A stretch of 64,000 nucleotides of DNA. Source: JASGMR01 sp963664675 (GTDB lineage: Bacteria > Thermotogota > Thermotogae > Petrotogales > Kosmotogaceae). Of this stretch, positions 18,147 to 25,986 are shown piece after piece (position 1 is the first letter of the stretch; every line of letters begins with the position of its first letter). The notes under the pieces were generated by a model that worked only from the letters and a program-made list of their open reading frames with translations, searched no databases and was not told the origin of the DNA. A program made the position numbers and the translations under genes. The stretch spans positions 124,001 to 188,000 of the forward strand of contig CAXXLB010000009.1 of assembly GCA_963664675.2 (NCBI GenBank), read 5' to 3'.

Positions 18147-18521
18147 TTAATACCCCAGATATTTCAAGAATTTTATAGCATCATCTGCACCCCAGCCCAC
18201 ATGACTGATCCAGTTAAAAGCGCTGAAAATATCCAGCCATTCCTGCTGTACATCTGAGACCTCCCCCCATCCCGGTGCCCTTTTCATTTCCAGAGCAACT
18301 CCCGGCATATCCGGAAACCTGGGTGGTGGCTGTACGATTAAAAGATCGGGAATTCCCGGAGTCAATCCCATCTTTTTCAATTTATTTCCCTGACGTTTAT
18401 CTATATAGGACCCATTCGGCACACTGAATCCTTTTATTTTTTTCCATCTCATATATTCCACAACTTGCATCTGTTGCTTATATTCTTCCTCTGGCTTAAT
18501 TACAGTTGTTTTCTTTGGCAT
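18147..18521 (-). CDS. VRR-NUC domain nuclease
   Basis: A 124-aa PD-(D/E)xK nuclease. The active-site pattern is visible: GLTPGIPDLLIV provides the Asp, and VALEMKRAPG provides the ExK pair; WGADDAIKFL is the typical end of stand-alone VRR-NUC proteins. In phages these cut structured DNA such as Holliday junctions before packaging. It ends one base before the late regulator gene begins. Confidence 0.88.
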   Translation of the reverse strand: MPKKTTVIKPEEEYKQQMQVVEYMRWKKIKGFSVPNGSYIDKRQGNKLKKMGLTPGIPDLLIVQPPPRFPDMPGVALEMKRAPGWGEVSDVQQEWLDIFSAFNWISHVGWGADDAIKFLKYLGY

Positions 18522-18783
18522 TTTTTCTCCTTTTCATGATATTAATGGCTACAGGAAACGATTTGAAAACCTGTAGCAAAATCCTGCTTTAATTTCTACT
18601 CATAGGAGGCTTTTAACACCTCACTTTTTAAAATTAATCGTTTTTTTATTGGATATTGAAAAGAATTTTTAAAAGACCTATTGTTACATATAGACTTGCT
18701 GAGAATTTAGAAAATGAATTAGAAAATCAAACGGAGGGTTTCACCTGCCTTTCCTTATGAATTTCCCTTTAAAAGGGTTTATA
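18522..18783. promoter_or_regulatory. Non-coding leader within the early region
   Basis: About 260 bp without a convincing gene. It contains one boxA-like motif on the minus strand (18678-18667, listed separately) and a weak hairpin CCCTTTTAAAGGG close to the preceding gene's end. It probably carries an early promoter or leader for the nuclease/late-regulator pair; no clear -35/-10 pair can be assigned. Confidence 0.4.
18667..18678 (-). promoter_or_regulatory. boxA-like motif 1
   Basis: On the minus strand GGTCTTTTAAAA, one of four near-identical 12-mers in the early leaders of this prophage. It resembles the bacterial boxA of Nus-dependent antitermination (CTTTnAAAA core). It lies about 150 nt upstream of the VRR-NUC gene. 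Confidence 0.45.
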
Positions 18784-18999
18784 TTAAAAATCACCTACAT
18801 ACTCAACTGTCAGACCCACATCAATATTTCTCATAATTACCGTTTTATCGGATGGAGAAAAATATATTTTATACCTGTCTCCCTTTGCCTTAAATTCACG
18901 AACTGAATACGGATTGGCTTTCATAAACTTTAATACACTCTCATTCCCTGTCTTAACCAGGAAATTCTTCAAGACTTCAATTTTTTTCTTTGCTTTCAT
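18784..18999 (-). CDS. Small early phage protein, 71 aa
   Basis: A 71-aa basic protein with an N-terminal charged helix (KAKKKIEVLKNFLVK) and a beta-rich end (RYKIYFSPSDKTVIM). It overlaps the upstream HTH gene by 4 nt, so the two are translated together. I do not recognise a family. Confidence 0.6.
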   Translation of the reverse strand: MKAKKKIEVLKNFLVKTGNESVLKFMKANPYSVREFKAKGDRYKIYFSPSDKTVIMRNIDVGLTVEYVGDF

Positions 19000-19328
19000 A
19001 ATTCCTCCTTCAAATCCTCAACATTGCATCCATATAATCCGGCCAGTTTTTGAAGTTCATGTTTTGAAGGCTTGCTTTTATTTTTAAGTGATTCAAGGTT
19101 ATTTAATCTGGCGAAACTTATACCCGTCTTATATGAAACGAAGCGGAGATTCCAGCCTTTCTTTAACCTTTCCTGCTTGACTTTGAGGATTCTTTTATCC
19201 TTAAATTCGTGATATTTATTATGTACTGTCATGTAAGGATCATTTTTCAAAAAAGTAGAACTGTTAACAGTCCTTTCTGTCTGGTCAAAGTCCAGAGCCA
19301 TTTGAGCGCCTTTGAGTAAATCCATCAC
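18996..19328 (-). CDS. XRE-like HTH protein
   Basis: A 110-aa protein whose C-terminal half contains a Cro/CI-type helix-turn-helix (about residues 55-105: LKKGWNLRFVSYKTGISFARLNNLE, given here only as positions of helices 2 and 3, followed by SKHELQKLAGLYG). The N-terminal part is short and unrecognised. It probably regulates within the early operon. The start is GTG or the next ATG. Confidence 0.65.
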   Translation of the reverse strand: MMDLLKGAQMALDFDQTERTVNSSTFLKNDPYMTVHNKYHEFKDKRILKVKQERLKKGWNLRFVSYKTGISFARLNNLESLKNKSKPSKHELQKLAGLYGCNVEDLKEEL

Positions 19329-19339
19329 ATCATCCCGTT

Positions 19340-19891
19340 TCAGGCATTTCTCATTGTCTGAACTGTTGGCCTAACTTTTTCAATATCCAGGTTTCGGAAA
19401 GTTCTCAGAACTCTTCTTTCCTCGTCCGATAAATTGGTTTCCTTGAGCTGCCCTTTCAACTCTTTTATCGTTCTTTCATTCTCTTCAACTATTTTCTTGT
19501 ATCTTTCGACCTCTTCAACCTTTTTCAGAAAAACTTCTTTTACATTTTCAAAAAGGATCACGCCATCAACTTCCTGAGAAACCGCTTTAATTTCAACTGG
19601 TTTTTGAATGCCTTTGAGGAATAATTCCTCCTGTTTTGGAGAACAATCCTCTTTTTTATCTTTAGGATTCATATCCATCAGATACTTTATGGTTTCTTTG
19701 TAACCCTCGTGATTTTTAATTTCTTTACGTATCCTAACAAGCCACTCCATGGCTTCAACACTTTTCTTTGATGATCGCAGGTCTATTCCATACTTATAAA
19801 AAAGTTCCCTGAGATATCTATAAGCGGTGGACCATGATATATTCAAATTCCTGGCCATTCTCTTTATGTCATATTCGTACAATAGTTTCAT
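19340..19891 (-). CDS. HTH plus coiled-coil early protein
   Basis: A 183-aa protein. Residues 8-30 look like a helix-turn-helix (IKRMARNLNISWSTAYRYLR); residues about 115-155 form a charged coiled coil (VEEVERYKKIVEENERTIKE). The combination suggests a DNA-binding dimer, possibly acting in replication or in place of a plasmid-type partition protein. It starts 12 nt after the loader-like gene. No firm family. Confidence 0.6.
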   Translation of the reverse strand: MKLLYEYDIKRMARNLNISWSTAYRYLRELFYKYGIDLRSSKKSVEAMEWLVRIRKEIKNHEGYKETIKYLMDMNPKDKKEDCSPKQEELFLKGIQKPVEIKAVSQEVDGVILFENVKEVFLKKVEEVERYKKIVEENERTIKELKGQLKETNLSDEERRVLRTFRNLDIEKVRPTVQTMRNA

Positions 19892-19903
19892 TTTTCTCCC
19901 TCC

Positions 19904-20506
19904 TTAATTCCTTTTTGAACTTAATACGTTCTGATGTTTTTTTATATTTTTATTTTCCCTGTTACCATAGGTTTTTATGTATGTTCGAGGATCGAAGACT
20001 TTTTTCAGATCGTTCATCAGTTCCTTTTTCTCCCGGCTTACCTCTGCCGGCAAGGCTAATTCCTCATATTTTTCTTCTTCAGTGAATCCTTCATATGCTC
20101 TGTGAAATTCCCTTTCAAGAAAACCCAGTTGATTGTATTCGGTGTACTGCATCCTGTACCATCCAAGATACTCAATAGTTCTTCTAATTTTTGGATCCGC
20201 ATCATCCGGAATTCTTCCTTCCCTCGCATAACGCCTGGCAATTTCCCAGGCTTGAAAGGCGGTTAACTGTGGTGACTCAAATCCTTCTCTGAGATCGGCG
20301 ATAGTAGGAGGAAATCTACTTGTTTCGATGAATTTCTTGACTCTGCCCACGAAGAAAATATCATCCAGGTCCTTCAACCTTTCAAACCATGTATTTAACT
20401 GGCCGGGTTTTAGCTGAAAATTAACAAAAGCATCTCCTAAAACCTTCATACCCATTGAAAAAACCTCCTTTTTCACGTCATTATCCTCCTTCCTTGGCAA
20501 ATTCAT
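19904..20506 (-). CDS. Helicase loader/inhibitor-like replication protein
   Basis: A 200-aa protein. Residues 10-90 resemble the G39P-type helicase loader domain of SPP1-like phages: a helical bundle containing FVNFQLKPGQLNTWFERLKD and FPPTIADLREG. This domain delivers or holds the replicative helicase at the origin. The C-terminal part is basic and likely flexible. It overlaps the replisome organiser gene by 26 nt, which supports a joint role in replication initiation. No phage helicase is seen, so the host DnaB would be the partner. Confidence 0.65.
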   Translation of the reverse strand: MNLPRKEDNDVKKEVFSMGMKVLGDAFVNFQLKPGQLNTWFERLKDLDDIFFVGRVKKFIETSRFPPTIADLREGFESPQLTAFQAWEIARRYAREGRIPDDADPKIRRTIEYLGWYRMQYTEYNQLGFLEREFHRAYEGFTEEEKYEELALPAEVSREKKELMNDLKKVFDPRTYIKTYGNRENKNIKKHQNVLSSKRN

Positions 20507-21425
20507 ACAGCGCTTTGTTCATATCTGATTTGTCGTTTTTTGAAGGACTTCCTCTATTTGGGTTATTTTTTAATCTGCCTTCTAAAATCCTGAGCATGTT
20601 TTCATCGTTCTTGGTCAGCCAATTAAGGTTACAGTTAGCCCATGCGCCGTTTCTCCCTGATAGAAACTCATCGTTCTCTACGAGGATGAACGCATGTTTC
20701 CATGTATCGATATTTTCATCGAATTCGTACCAGCGTTTTTTTATTTTGGCTTTCAAAGTATTGGAGAGTTTTGTAACCTTTGAATGTGATATACAGATTT
20801 CATTCCAGAGATTTTTAATTTCTTCGTAAGGGACTTCTTTTTTTGGTTTTGATTTTTCAGAAGTTTTTGGACTATATATATTATTATTGATTGTGTTATT
20901 TGATAGTGTATTGTGTATTATGTTCCCCGCACCCCCTGCCGGAGTTATATCCGGGGTGTCTTGGGGGCGTACCGGGGGCGTGTCGGGGGCATTTTTAAAT
21001 ACATATTCTTTTTCTATAACATCTTTGAATTCTGGATAATAATAAATAAATGCTTTTATCAGCTTATCACTTTTAGTATCTATGATAGTATTTTTAACAT
21101 TTTCAATTACTGAATCATTTCCATTGTAATTACTTTGATATTTTAAAAGATTTACAATGAACATCCAGTTATCTATAATGATTATTTTTTCTCTTTCTAC
21201 AAGAAACTGCATAAGTTTATTGAATTTCTCCATATTTTTATTAAGTTTCATATATGTAGCAATCAAATCAGGGTCATACCCGGTAACTCCTGCCATTGGT
21301 GTATTAGGCAATATAATAATTGATAAATAAAAACTCTTTTGTTCAAAAGTCCAGTCTATGTATTCAGGATCAATCAAAAACCCTGTATATATCGATCGGT
21401 AAGAACCCTGTTTTTTCTTGCTCAT
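20481..21425 (-). CDS. Phage replisome organiser (O-like initiator)
   Basis: A 314-aa protein from the ATG at 21425, which overlaps the HNH gene stop (ATGA). N-terminal residues about 10-100 form a winged-helix domain of phage replication initiators (FLIDPEYIDWTFEQKSFYLS, ending NWMFIVNLLKYQ). A Pro/Thr/Asn-rich linker follows. The C-terminal domain has the conserved pattern HAFILVENDEFLSG ... NLNWLTKNDENMLRILEGR. Such proteins bind the phage origin and recruit the helicase loader. An in-frame TTG eight codons upstream is less likely. Confidence 0.8.
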   Translation of the reverse strand: MSKKKQGSYRSIYTGFLIDPEYIDWTFEQKSFYLSIIILPNTPMAGVTGYDPDLIATYMKLNKNMEKFNKLMQFLVEREKIIIIDNWMFIVNLLKYQSNYNGNDSVIENVKNTIIDTKSDKLIKAFIYYYPEFKDVIEKEYVFKNAPDTPPVRPQDTPDITPAGGAGNIIHNTLSNNTINNNIYSPKTSEKSKPKKEVPYEEIKNLWNEICISHSKVTKLSNTLKAKIKKRWYEFDENIDTWKHAFILVENDEFLSGRNGAWANCNLNWLTKNDENMLRILEGRLKNNPNRGSPSKNDKSDMNKALYEFAKEGG

Positions 21426-22264
21426 ATATAACCATCTTTTTTCAAGCAAAAGGACAAATAGGCAGAAAGATATAAGAGAGAATCCTCTTTTTTCACATCC
21501 TCCATAAACTCCTTTATATCAAATCCTTTTTCACAACCTTTTTCAAGAAGTTTTAATAATTTTTTTGCTTCCTCTTCAAAATCAATTTCATATCCTCTAT
21601 CACCTAAACATCCCGAATCGTTATCACTAAACTCACCACGATTTATTCTGTTTCTAATAATTCCTTTGACATAATAAATATCTTTCATCCATGGTTTATC
21701 CTTCGAACTTTTTAAAACAAAACAATATTTGGGAATATTATCGAAAAATTTTTCGAGTGATTCATCTGTATAAAATCCTTCTTCATCAACTTTTAATTTT
21801 CTTGCTAAGCTATCAACAGCTTTAATTATAATATCTAGTTCATATTGACCTACAAGTTTTTTCAAATCATTTTTCTCATAGGATTTGAGGCTATATTTTG
21901 TTATTTTTTCAATATAATCACATACAAATTTAAAATTTTTTTCTTCAACCTCCATTAATTCTTTTTTCCACTCCATCATCATTTCGAGCTGTTCTCTTTT
22001 TTTATTCAACTTGTCTAATTCTTTCTTTGATTTTTTAATAACTGAATCATCGGAAATTCTTCTGGCAGCCTTTCCCCTGTTGCAGTCTTTACATGAAGTT
22101 ATAAGGTTAGTTATATCATTAGTTCCTCCCTTTGATACCGGCTCAATGTGATCTACTTCAAGAATTACATCCGGGGCTGACTTCCCACAATATTGACAAG
22201 TAAATGAATCTCTTTTGAAAACTTCAAATCTAATTCTTTTTGAAATAGCTTTTCTTTTTTCCAT
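21422..22264 (-). CDS. HNH endonuclease with helical C-terminal extension
   Basis: A 280-aa protein. Residues about 8-60 form an HNH domain: C-x2-C (CQYCGK), then EVDHIEPVSKGGTNDITNL with the catalytic His, and CKDCNRGKAA with the second Cys pair. The remaining 200 residues are helical and unrecognised, including a coiled coil around residues 75-100. HNH enzymes in this position may act in recombination, or be free-standing homing-type nucleases. The ATG at 22264 follows GGGAG at a good distance. Confidence 0.8.
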   Translation of the reverse strand: MEKRKAISKRIRFEVFKRDSFTCQYCGKSAPDVILEVDHIEPVSKGGTNDITNLITSCKDCNRGKAARRISDDSVIKKSKKELDKLNKKREQLEMMMEWKKELMEVEEKNFKFVCDYIEKITKYSLKSYEKNDLKKLVGQYELDIIIKAVDSLARKLKVDEEGFYTDESLEKFFDNIPKYCFVLKSSKDKPWMKDIYYVKGIIRNRINRGEFSDNDSGCLGDRGYEIDFEEEAKKLLKLLEKGCEKGFDIKEFMEDVKKEDSLLYLSAYLSFCLKKDGYI

Positions 22265-22283
22265 AATAATAACTCCCAAAAAC

Positions 22284-22299
22284 CGCCCCCGAAGGGGCG
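22284..22299 (-). terminator. Intrinsic terminator after Sak4-like gene
   Basis: CGCCCC-TTCG-GGGGCG on the minus strand, a 6-bp GC stem with a stable TTCG loop, followed by TTTTT. It lies inside the early operon, between the ATPase and HNH genes; with the boxA-like motifs upstream it would be a target for antitermination. Confidence 0.78.
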
Positions 22300-22303
22300 T
22301 AAT

Positions 22304-23323
22304 TTAAATCTGACTGTTCACGTACTTATATATCTGCTGCAACTGCGGCTTCGTTAAATTATCAATTTTATGCCCGTTAAAAGCCTGCTTCCAGACATCG
22401 TTAAATTTCATGTTCTTTTTATCTGCGACTTTTAAAACGATCGCTTCGATGCTCGAGGAAATTCTTTTCTGATCATCCGGCGAAAAGTCTTTGTATACAG
22501 GTTCTGTCGCTGGAACATCCGGAAAGTCTCCATCTTTATTCATTTCGTTTTCATATAAATCTGTAGAGTTTGATTCGTCCGGAAGGTCTATGGTATGTTT
22601 TTTCCCGAGTTTTTTCATGGCTGCCTCCAGAATTTCAAAGGAAGGGTTGATAAAGCTCTTTCCCTGGATTGTATCTGTACGATCCTTTTCAACAACGGCT
22701 TTACATTTTCCGTTTTCGTTGATCATGTGAAACAGCATCGTTGGTTCGTAGGCAGTTCCACGCTCGGCGTCCATTTTTTCACCGACCACTGTCAGCTGCT
22801 TTCCCTGATCCGTGTCCTTCATTTCATATACATAGCTTTCACGGGTTGTGAATATCACGTGGAGAGGCAAAGAAAGCATCAATCCAATCATTTTCTTATA
22901 AGGCCTCTTGACTTTCTTCCAGTCCTGAAAGGCCAGGTCTTCATCTTCCCCTCTCTGTCTTTCTTTAAACTTTTTTGATTTCTTCAGGGCTTCTATGTAT
23001 GAATTTTGAGCATCTTCCCAGATATGAGTTAAAGAATCAATTATCAGAACATCATATTCCTTTATTTCATCACTCTTTAGTATTTCAATAATTGTGCTTA
23101 ATGATCTGGTTTTAATGATATCGAAGTTGAATTTTGTAGCGAAGATATCCATGTTGTATTCCGTATCTATTGCCGATACCTTCTTGCCTAATCTGGAAGC
23201 GAAGGTAAGGCTGGTGAATGTTTTTCCCGAACCCTGCCGGCCATATAAACCTATCTTGAGCTTTGCCTGCCGGACTTCGGCTTTCTTGAAAAGCTTCTTT
23301 TTAAAACTCTCCTTGGTTCCCAT
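22304..23323 (-). CDS. Sak4-like RecA-type recombination ATPase
   Basis: A 339-aa protein from the ATG at 23323 (a GTG one codon earlier is the alternative). Walker A is GRQGSGKT (about residues 29-36) and Walker B is YDVLIIDSL; a RecA-like core spans about residues 25-230. Phage Sak4 proteins anneal single strands or help recombination, and are often paired with a YqaJ exonuclease, as here. The C-terminal 80 residues (acidic linker, then a small helical domain) are not conserved in an obvious way. Confidence 0.82.
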   Translation of the reverse strand: MGTKESFKKKLFKKAEVRQAKLKIGLYGRQGSGKTFTSLTFASRLGKKVSAIDTEYNMDIFATKFNFDIIKTRSLSTIIEILKSDEIKEYDVLIIDSLTHIWEDAQNSYIEALKKSKKFKERQRGEDEDLAFQDWKKVKRPYKKMIGLMLSLPLHVIFTTRESYVYEMKDTDQGKQLTVVGEKMDAERGTAYEPTMLFHMINENGKCKAVVEKDRTDTIQGKSFINPSFEILEAAMKKLGKKHTIDLPDESNSTDLYENEMNKDGDFPDVPATEPVYKDFSPDDQKRISSSIEAIVLKVADKKNMKFNDVWKQAFNGHKIDNLTKPQLQQIYKYVNSQI

Positions 23324-24262
23324 CACTTCACCTCACTGACTCTGAAATACTTCGTGGATTTGGTGACCTTATACGGGGTCAAATCTATCTCTTTCTGGAG
23401 GGCTCCCATATCCACTTCGGTCTTATGTGAAGGCTTCCAGGTGATTTTTATCGTTGAATTCTTCCCGTAATAGTTGTTTCCGACCGCTTCCTTGAATAGC
23501 TGGTTGATCTAATTTTTTCTCGTTTCAAGCTTTTCCATTTCCTTGTCAATATCCTTCTTTTCAATATACAAAGCGGTCATTTCTTCGGGAATTTTTATTG
23601 TTTTTTCTTCGGTTTCCGAAGGCGGATTATTATCGAAAAGAATCTTATTGTCGCATTTGCTTCCGTTGGGTTCCGGAGGAATATTCTTCAACACATAGTT
23701 GTACCAGAAATCCTTTTCTCTTCGAATAAGCTCTTTAATGAGGCTCTCATCTCTTTCAATTTTAACCTGGTGGAACTTATTACCGCCTATAAGAACGGCT
23801 ACATATCCCTTTTTCATTCCGGTTACCGCCATATAATGAGTACAACTGAGCTATGTAAGCATCCGGAACTTTATCACCTTCCCATTCATCTTTAAGGTAT
23901 TCATTGGCTGTCTTGCATTCGAGGAAAGTATCTTCTCCAATTACAAACCTGTCTATGTCCGCAGTCATAAATGGATATTCCGGATGAATAAGGATATAGT
24001 TGCATCTTCTGACCTTTTTCCCGGTCTTCAAAGTGAATAACCTTGCGACATATGCTTCGAGTTCTCTTCCGTGGAAAGCCGCTTCGGAATCTTCATCGTC
24101 GTTTCCTAGTCCTTTTTTATCCAGATAAACTTTCAGCGGGGAACTGTAATCGGTCATTCCCAGAATACCGGCCACATCCGAACCGCCAATCGAATTCCTT
24201 CTGGCATCCAGCCATTCTACTCTTGATAACTTTTTGGTGTCTTCTCCTTTGATCGCTATCAT
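23323..24262 (-). pseudogene. YqaJ-type (lambda Exo-like) recombinase, broken by frameshift and amber codon
   Basis: Three pieces together make one YqaJ nuclease of about 312 aa. Piece 1 (start ATG 24262) has the PD-(D/E)xK region: GGSDVAGILG, GRELEAYVARLF, the Asp in MTADIDRF and LECKTAN. Around 23839 one extra T breaks the frame; dropping it restores IAQLYHYMAVTG, the expected family sequence. Piece 2 runs to an in-frame TAG at 23511-23509. Piece 3 continues in the same frame with the typical C-terminus (TIKITWKPSHKTEVD ... KYFRVSEVK) to a TGA that overlaps the Sak4-like ATG. Either the gene is inactive or it needs two recoding events. Confidence 0.85.
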
Positions 24263-24402
24263 GATATCAGCCCCTGTGTGCTATAATTTATATTGTAGCT
24301 TATCAGAGAAAATATTTCTGTAACTGTTACTTTTATGCTTTTTCTAATTCCGTCATTGCCGCAAACAATGATGGAATTTTTTTTGCCTATCTCCTGCTCC
24401 AT
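24259..24402 (-). CDS. Small early protein, 47 aa
   Basis: A short gene whose TGA overlaps the YqaJ ATG (ATGA), with ATG at 24402. It begins MEQEIGKKNSIIV. It is placed and spaced as a member of the early operon; its function is unknown. Confidence 0.5.
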   Translation of the reverse strand: MEQEIGKKNSIIVCGNDGIRKSIKVTVTEIFSLISYNINYSTQGLIS

Positions 24403-24515
24403 ACCCTCATCATCCTCCTTGTTTTCGAGAGATCTATTCTCGAATTTCTCTGTAAGTCCCTCAAGGTAACTCTTCTTTTGTAGATTCTGTCCTTTGGTTC
24501 CTTTCTTTCACTCAT
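24387..24515 (-). CDS. Small basic early protein, 42 aa
   Basis: A very basic 42-aa frame (ATG 24515, TAG 24389-24387) that overlaps its upstream neighbour by ATGA and its downstream neighbour by 16 nt. The Arg/Lys-rich sequence (YKRRVTLRDLQRN, TRRMMRVWSRR) would suit nucleic-acid binding, but the frame may be partly a by-product of overlap. Function unknown. Confidence 0.4.
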   Translation of the reverse strand: MSERKEPKDRIYKRRVTLRDLQRNSRIDLSKTRRMMRVWSRR

Positions 24516-24622
24516 AAATATTCATCTCCATACAGCAATTGAAATAACTTCCAGTAAAATTCCTTGTTTTCCAGTTCCTCGAATTCCTTTTTAATTCTGT
24601 CTTCCTCTAAAGTCCGTTCCAT
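24512..24622 (-). CDS. Small acidic early protein, 36 aa
   Basis: Starts at ATG 24622 behind an excellent ribosome binding site (AAAGGAGG) and ends in TGA overlapping the next ATG. The product (MERTLEEDRIKKEFEELE...) is a short charged helix. Function unknown; the ribosome site is the main support. Confidence 0.55.
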   Translation of the reverse strand: MERTLEEDRIKKEFEELENKEFYWKLFQLLYGDEYL

Positions 24623-24633
24623 TCAAACCTCCT

Positions 24634-25050
24634 TTAAAAAAGCTTCAACTGCACTTCCTGCTTCTTGTCCCTGAACTGATACCAGTAATCTGTGTCGAAA
24701 CTCTTTAAAATCCCGTTGCTCACTCTGTTGATGAGTCCTATGTACTTTGATTTCTTCGTGATTCTCTCCTGAATAAAATCCTGCTTCCTGTCCAACGCTT
24801 TCAATTTCTGATAGTAGTATTCCAGGGTTCTCGCTATCTCTAAATCACCTCTGAAAATGGCCGCCTGAATGTCCGTCTTCATCTCTTCGAGTAATTGATC
24901 TTCTTTCACTTCGTAAGAATCAAATCCCGCAAGGGCTAGCTCTATTTCATAAGCCAGGGCAATCGAGTTGGCATTTTCAGCAATAAGTTTCATGGGTTGA
25001 AGCTTTCTTATCACCGGCTTTGTTACCGGTACTTCATTGAACTTAGGCAT
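24634..25050 (-). CDS. Early phage protein, helical, 138 aa
   Basis: From ATG 25050 (starting MPKFNEVPVTKPVIR) the product has a Pro-rich N-terminal tail followed by helices, including a charged segment around residues 55-110 (LLEEMKTDIQAAIFRGDLEI). A longer TTG start at 25092 is possible but lacks a good ribosome site. No family recognised. The ATG overlaps the stop of the 43-aa frame. Confidence 0.6.
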   Translation of the reverse strand: MPKFNEVPVTKPVIRKLQPMKLIAENANSIALAYEIELALAGFDSYEVKEDQLLEEMKTDIQAAIFRGDLEIARTLEYYYQKLKALDRKQDFIQERITKKSKYIGLINRVSNGILKSFDTDYWYQFRDKKQEVQLKLF

Positions 25051-25174
25051 ATTTGTTCCCTGCACTGGTGGATCTATACACCAGTCTCCCAAGCGTCCTC
25101 GAGAAAGCCGCTATTTTCTCCAGCTTTTCCTTCGTCAATAGCATTGAAAGTTGTTCCTTCTCTTTGCCTGTCAT
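25043..25174 (-). CDS. Small early protein, 43 aa
   Basis: ATG 25174 follows a strong site (AAGGAGG at 25189-25183). The product begins MTGKEKEQLSMLLTKEKLEK, a basic helical peptide, and its TAA lies within the next gene's first codons. It overlaps the 61-aa frame in another reading phase over most of its length, so one of the two may not be real; the ribosome site favours this one. Confidence 0.5.
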   Translation of the reverse strand: MTGKEKEQLSMLLTKEKLEKIAAFSRTLGRLVYRSTSAGNKYA

Positions 25175-25259
25175 CTCTGTACCTCCTTAACCTTTTCAGA
25201 AACCATTCGCTGCCGTAATCGCTTATAAGGCGAAAATCTTTGAACATTATTCCTTCCAT
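25074..25259 (-). CDS. Small early protein, 61 aa
   Basis: ATG 25259 follows AGGAGGTAGTTA, a strong ribosome site. The first 25 residues (MFKDFRLISDYGSEWFLKRL and on) are basic and helical, the rest Gly/Glu/Asn-rich. It overlaps the 43-aa frame in a different phase. No family recognised. Confidence 0.5.
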   Translation of the reverse strand: MEGIMFKDFRLISDYGSEWFLKRLRRYRDDRQREGTTFNAIDEGKAGENSGFLEDAWETGV

Positions 25260-25308
25260 TAACTACCTCCTTTCTTTTTTGGATTCCACTAATGTAAAGC
25301 TTTTCAAT

Positions 25309-25320
25309 TTTTAAAAGACC
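25309..25320 (-). promoter_or_regulatory. boxA-like motif 2
   Basis: GGTCTTTTAAAA on the minus strand, about 50 nt upstream of the 61-aa gene start, at the end of one of the two direct-repeat blocks. Confidence 0.45.
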
Positions 25321-25533
25321 TATGTAAAAAACTTCCGTAATTCTTAAAGAGGGCCAGCGCTTCAACACCGGTCATGTAGTGTAATGAATCAGAAATTAAG
25401 AAGTTTTTTTAAGCTAAAGCAGGAGAGCAGGTGTAGGGTTCCTGCCCTCAAAATATAATGGAGAGTGTAAAGATGATAAATCTTTTGATCTGGTCTCAAG
25501 TCTGCTTTAGTTTAAAATCTGCTCATTATTCTT

Positions 25534-25545
25534 TTTTCAAAGACC
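25534..25545 (-). promoter_or_regulatory. boxA-like motif 3
   Basis: GGTCTTTGAAAA on the minus strand. A small hairpin, GGCGC-GTGAAG-GCGCC, lies about 25 nt before it in the transcript, recalling the boxB/boxA combination of phage nut sites although in the reverse order to lambda. Confidence 0.45.
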
Positions 25546-25732
25546 CTCGTAAAATTCTTAAAAAGGACAGGCGCCTTCACGCGCCCATCAAAAAACAAGT
25601 GATGTAACTTTTTCAGAGAACTTTTATCAATCCCGGATATCAGCTTTATTTAAAATAAGAAGGGGGTGAATCCGTCGTTAAGATGCTGATACCCAGTGGT
25701 ACTAATCTATAAGTAAATATGGAGTGTAAGTT

Positions 25733-25960
25733 TTATAATTTTGAAATCGGTTTAGGATTAAACCCGCCGTTTTCAGTTGGTTTTTTCTGGGTGAAACATG
25801 AATCTGGAAATCTTGTTTTAGTGATCTCGGCAAAGAATTCGGCCATTTTATTGGTGCTATAAGTTGTAATGCAATCTAAAAGAAATTCACCAATCTTTTC
25901 CTTGGCACTTTCCGGACATTTTTCCATTTCTTCTACGGATATTTCAATATTTATTTTCAT
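25733..25960 (-). CDS. Small early protein, 75 aa
   Basis: ATG 25960 follows AAAGGAGAATAA, a good ribosome site. The N-terminal 40 residues (MKINIEISVEEMEKCPESAK and on) form a beta strand and helices, the rest is Pro/Lys-rich. It is the first gene after Cro and is separated from it by a boxA-like motif. No family recognised. Confidence 0.6.
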   Translation of the reverse strand: MKINIEISVEEMEKCPESAKEKIGEFLLDCITTYSTNKMAEFFAEITKTRFPDSCFTQKKPTENGGFNPKPISKL

Positions 25961-25986
25961 TTATTCTCCTTTCCCTCCATATTCAC

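Larger units (their letters stand above)
25260..25732. promoter_or_regulatory. Structured early leader region with repeats
   Basis: About 470 bp without a convincing gene. Two blocks (about 25,309-25,365 and 25,534-25,588) are imperfect direct repeats: each has a boxA-like motif, then TTCTTAAAnAGG and a GC-rich inverted segment (for example GGCGC-GTGAAG-GCGCC at 25,569-25,584 on the minus strand). In addition CTAAAGCAG (25,413-25,421) and CTGCTTTAG (25,502-25,510) form a long-range 9-bp inverted repeat enclosing GCAGGA...TCCTGC. It could be an antitermination leader, an origin or a small RNA locus. Confidence 0.5.

Noticed and set aside
25171..25368. 65-aa minus-strand frame
   Set aside because: It covers the ribosome site and start of the 61-aa gene and the repeat block, has no ribosome site of its own, and its amino-acid make-up looks random.
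25300..25730. CRISPR array
   Set aside because: The repeats are only two, imperfect, and not separated by unique spacers of regular length.
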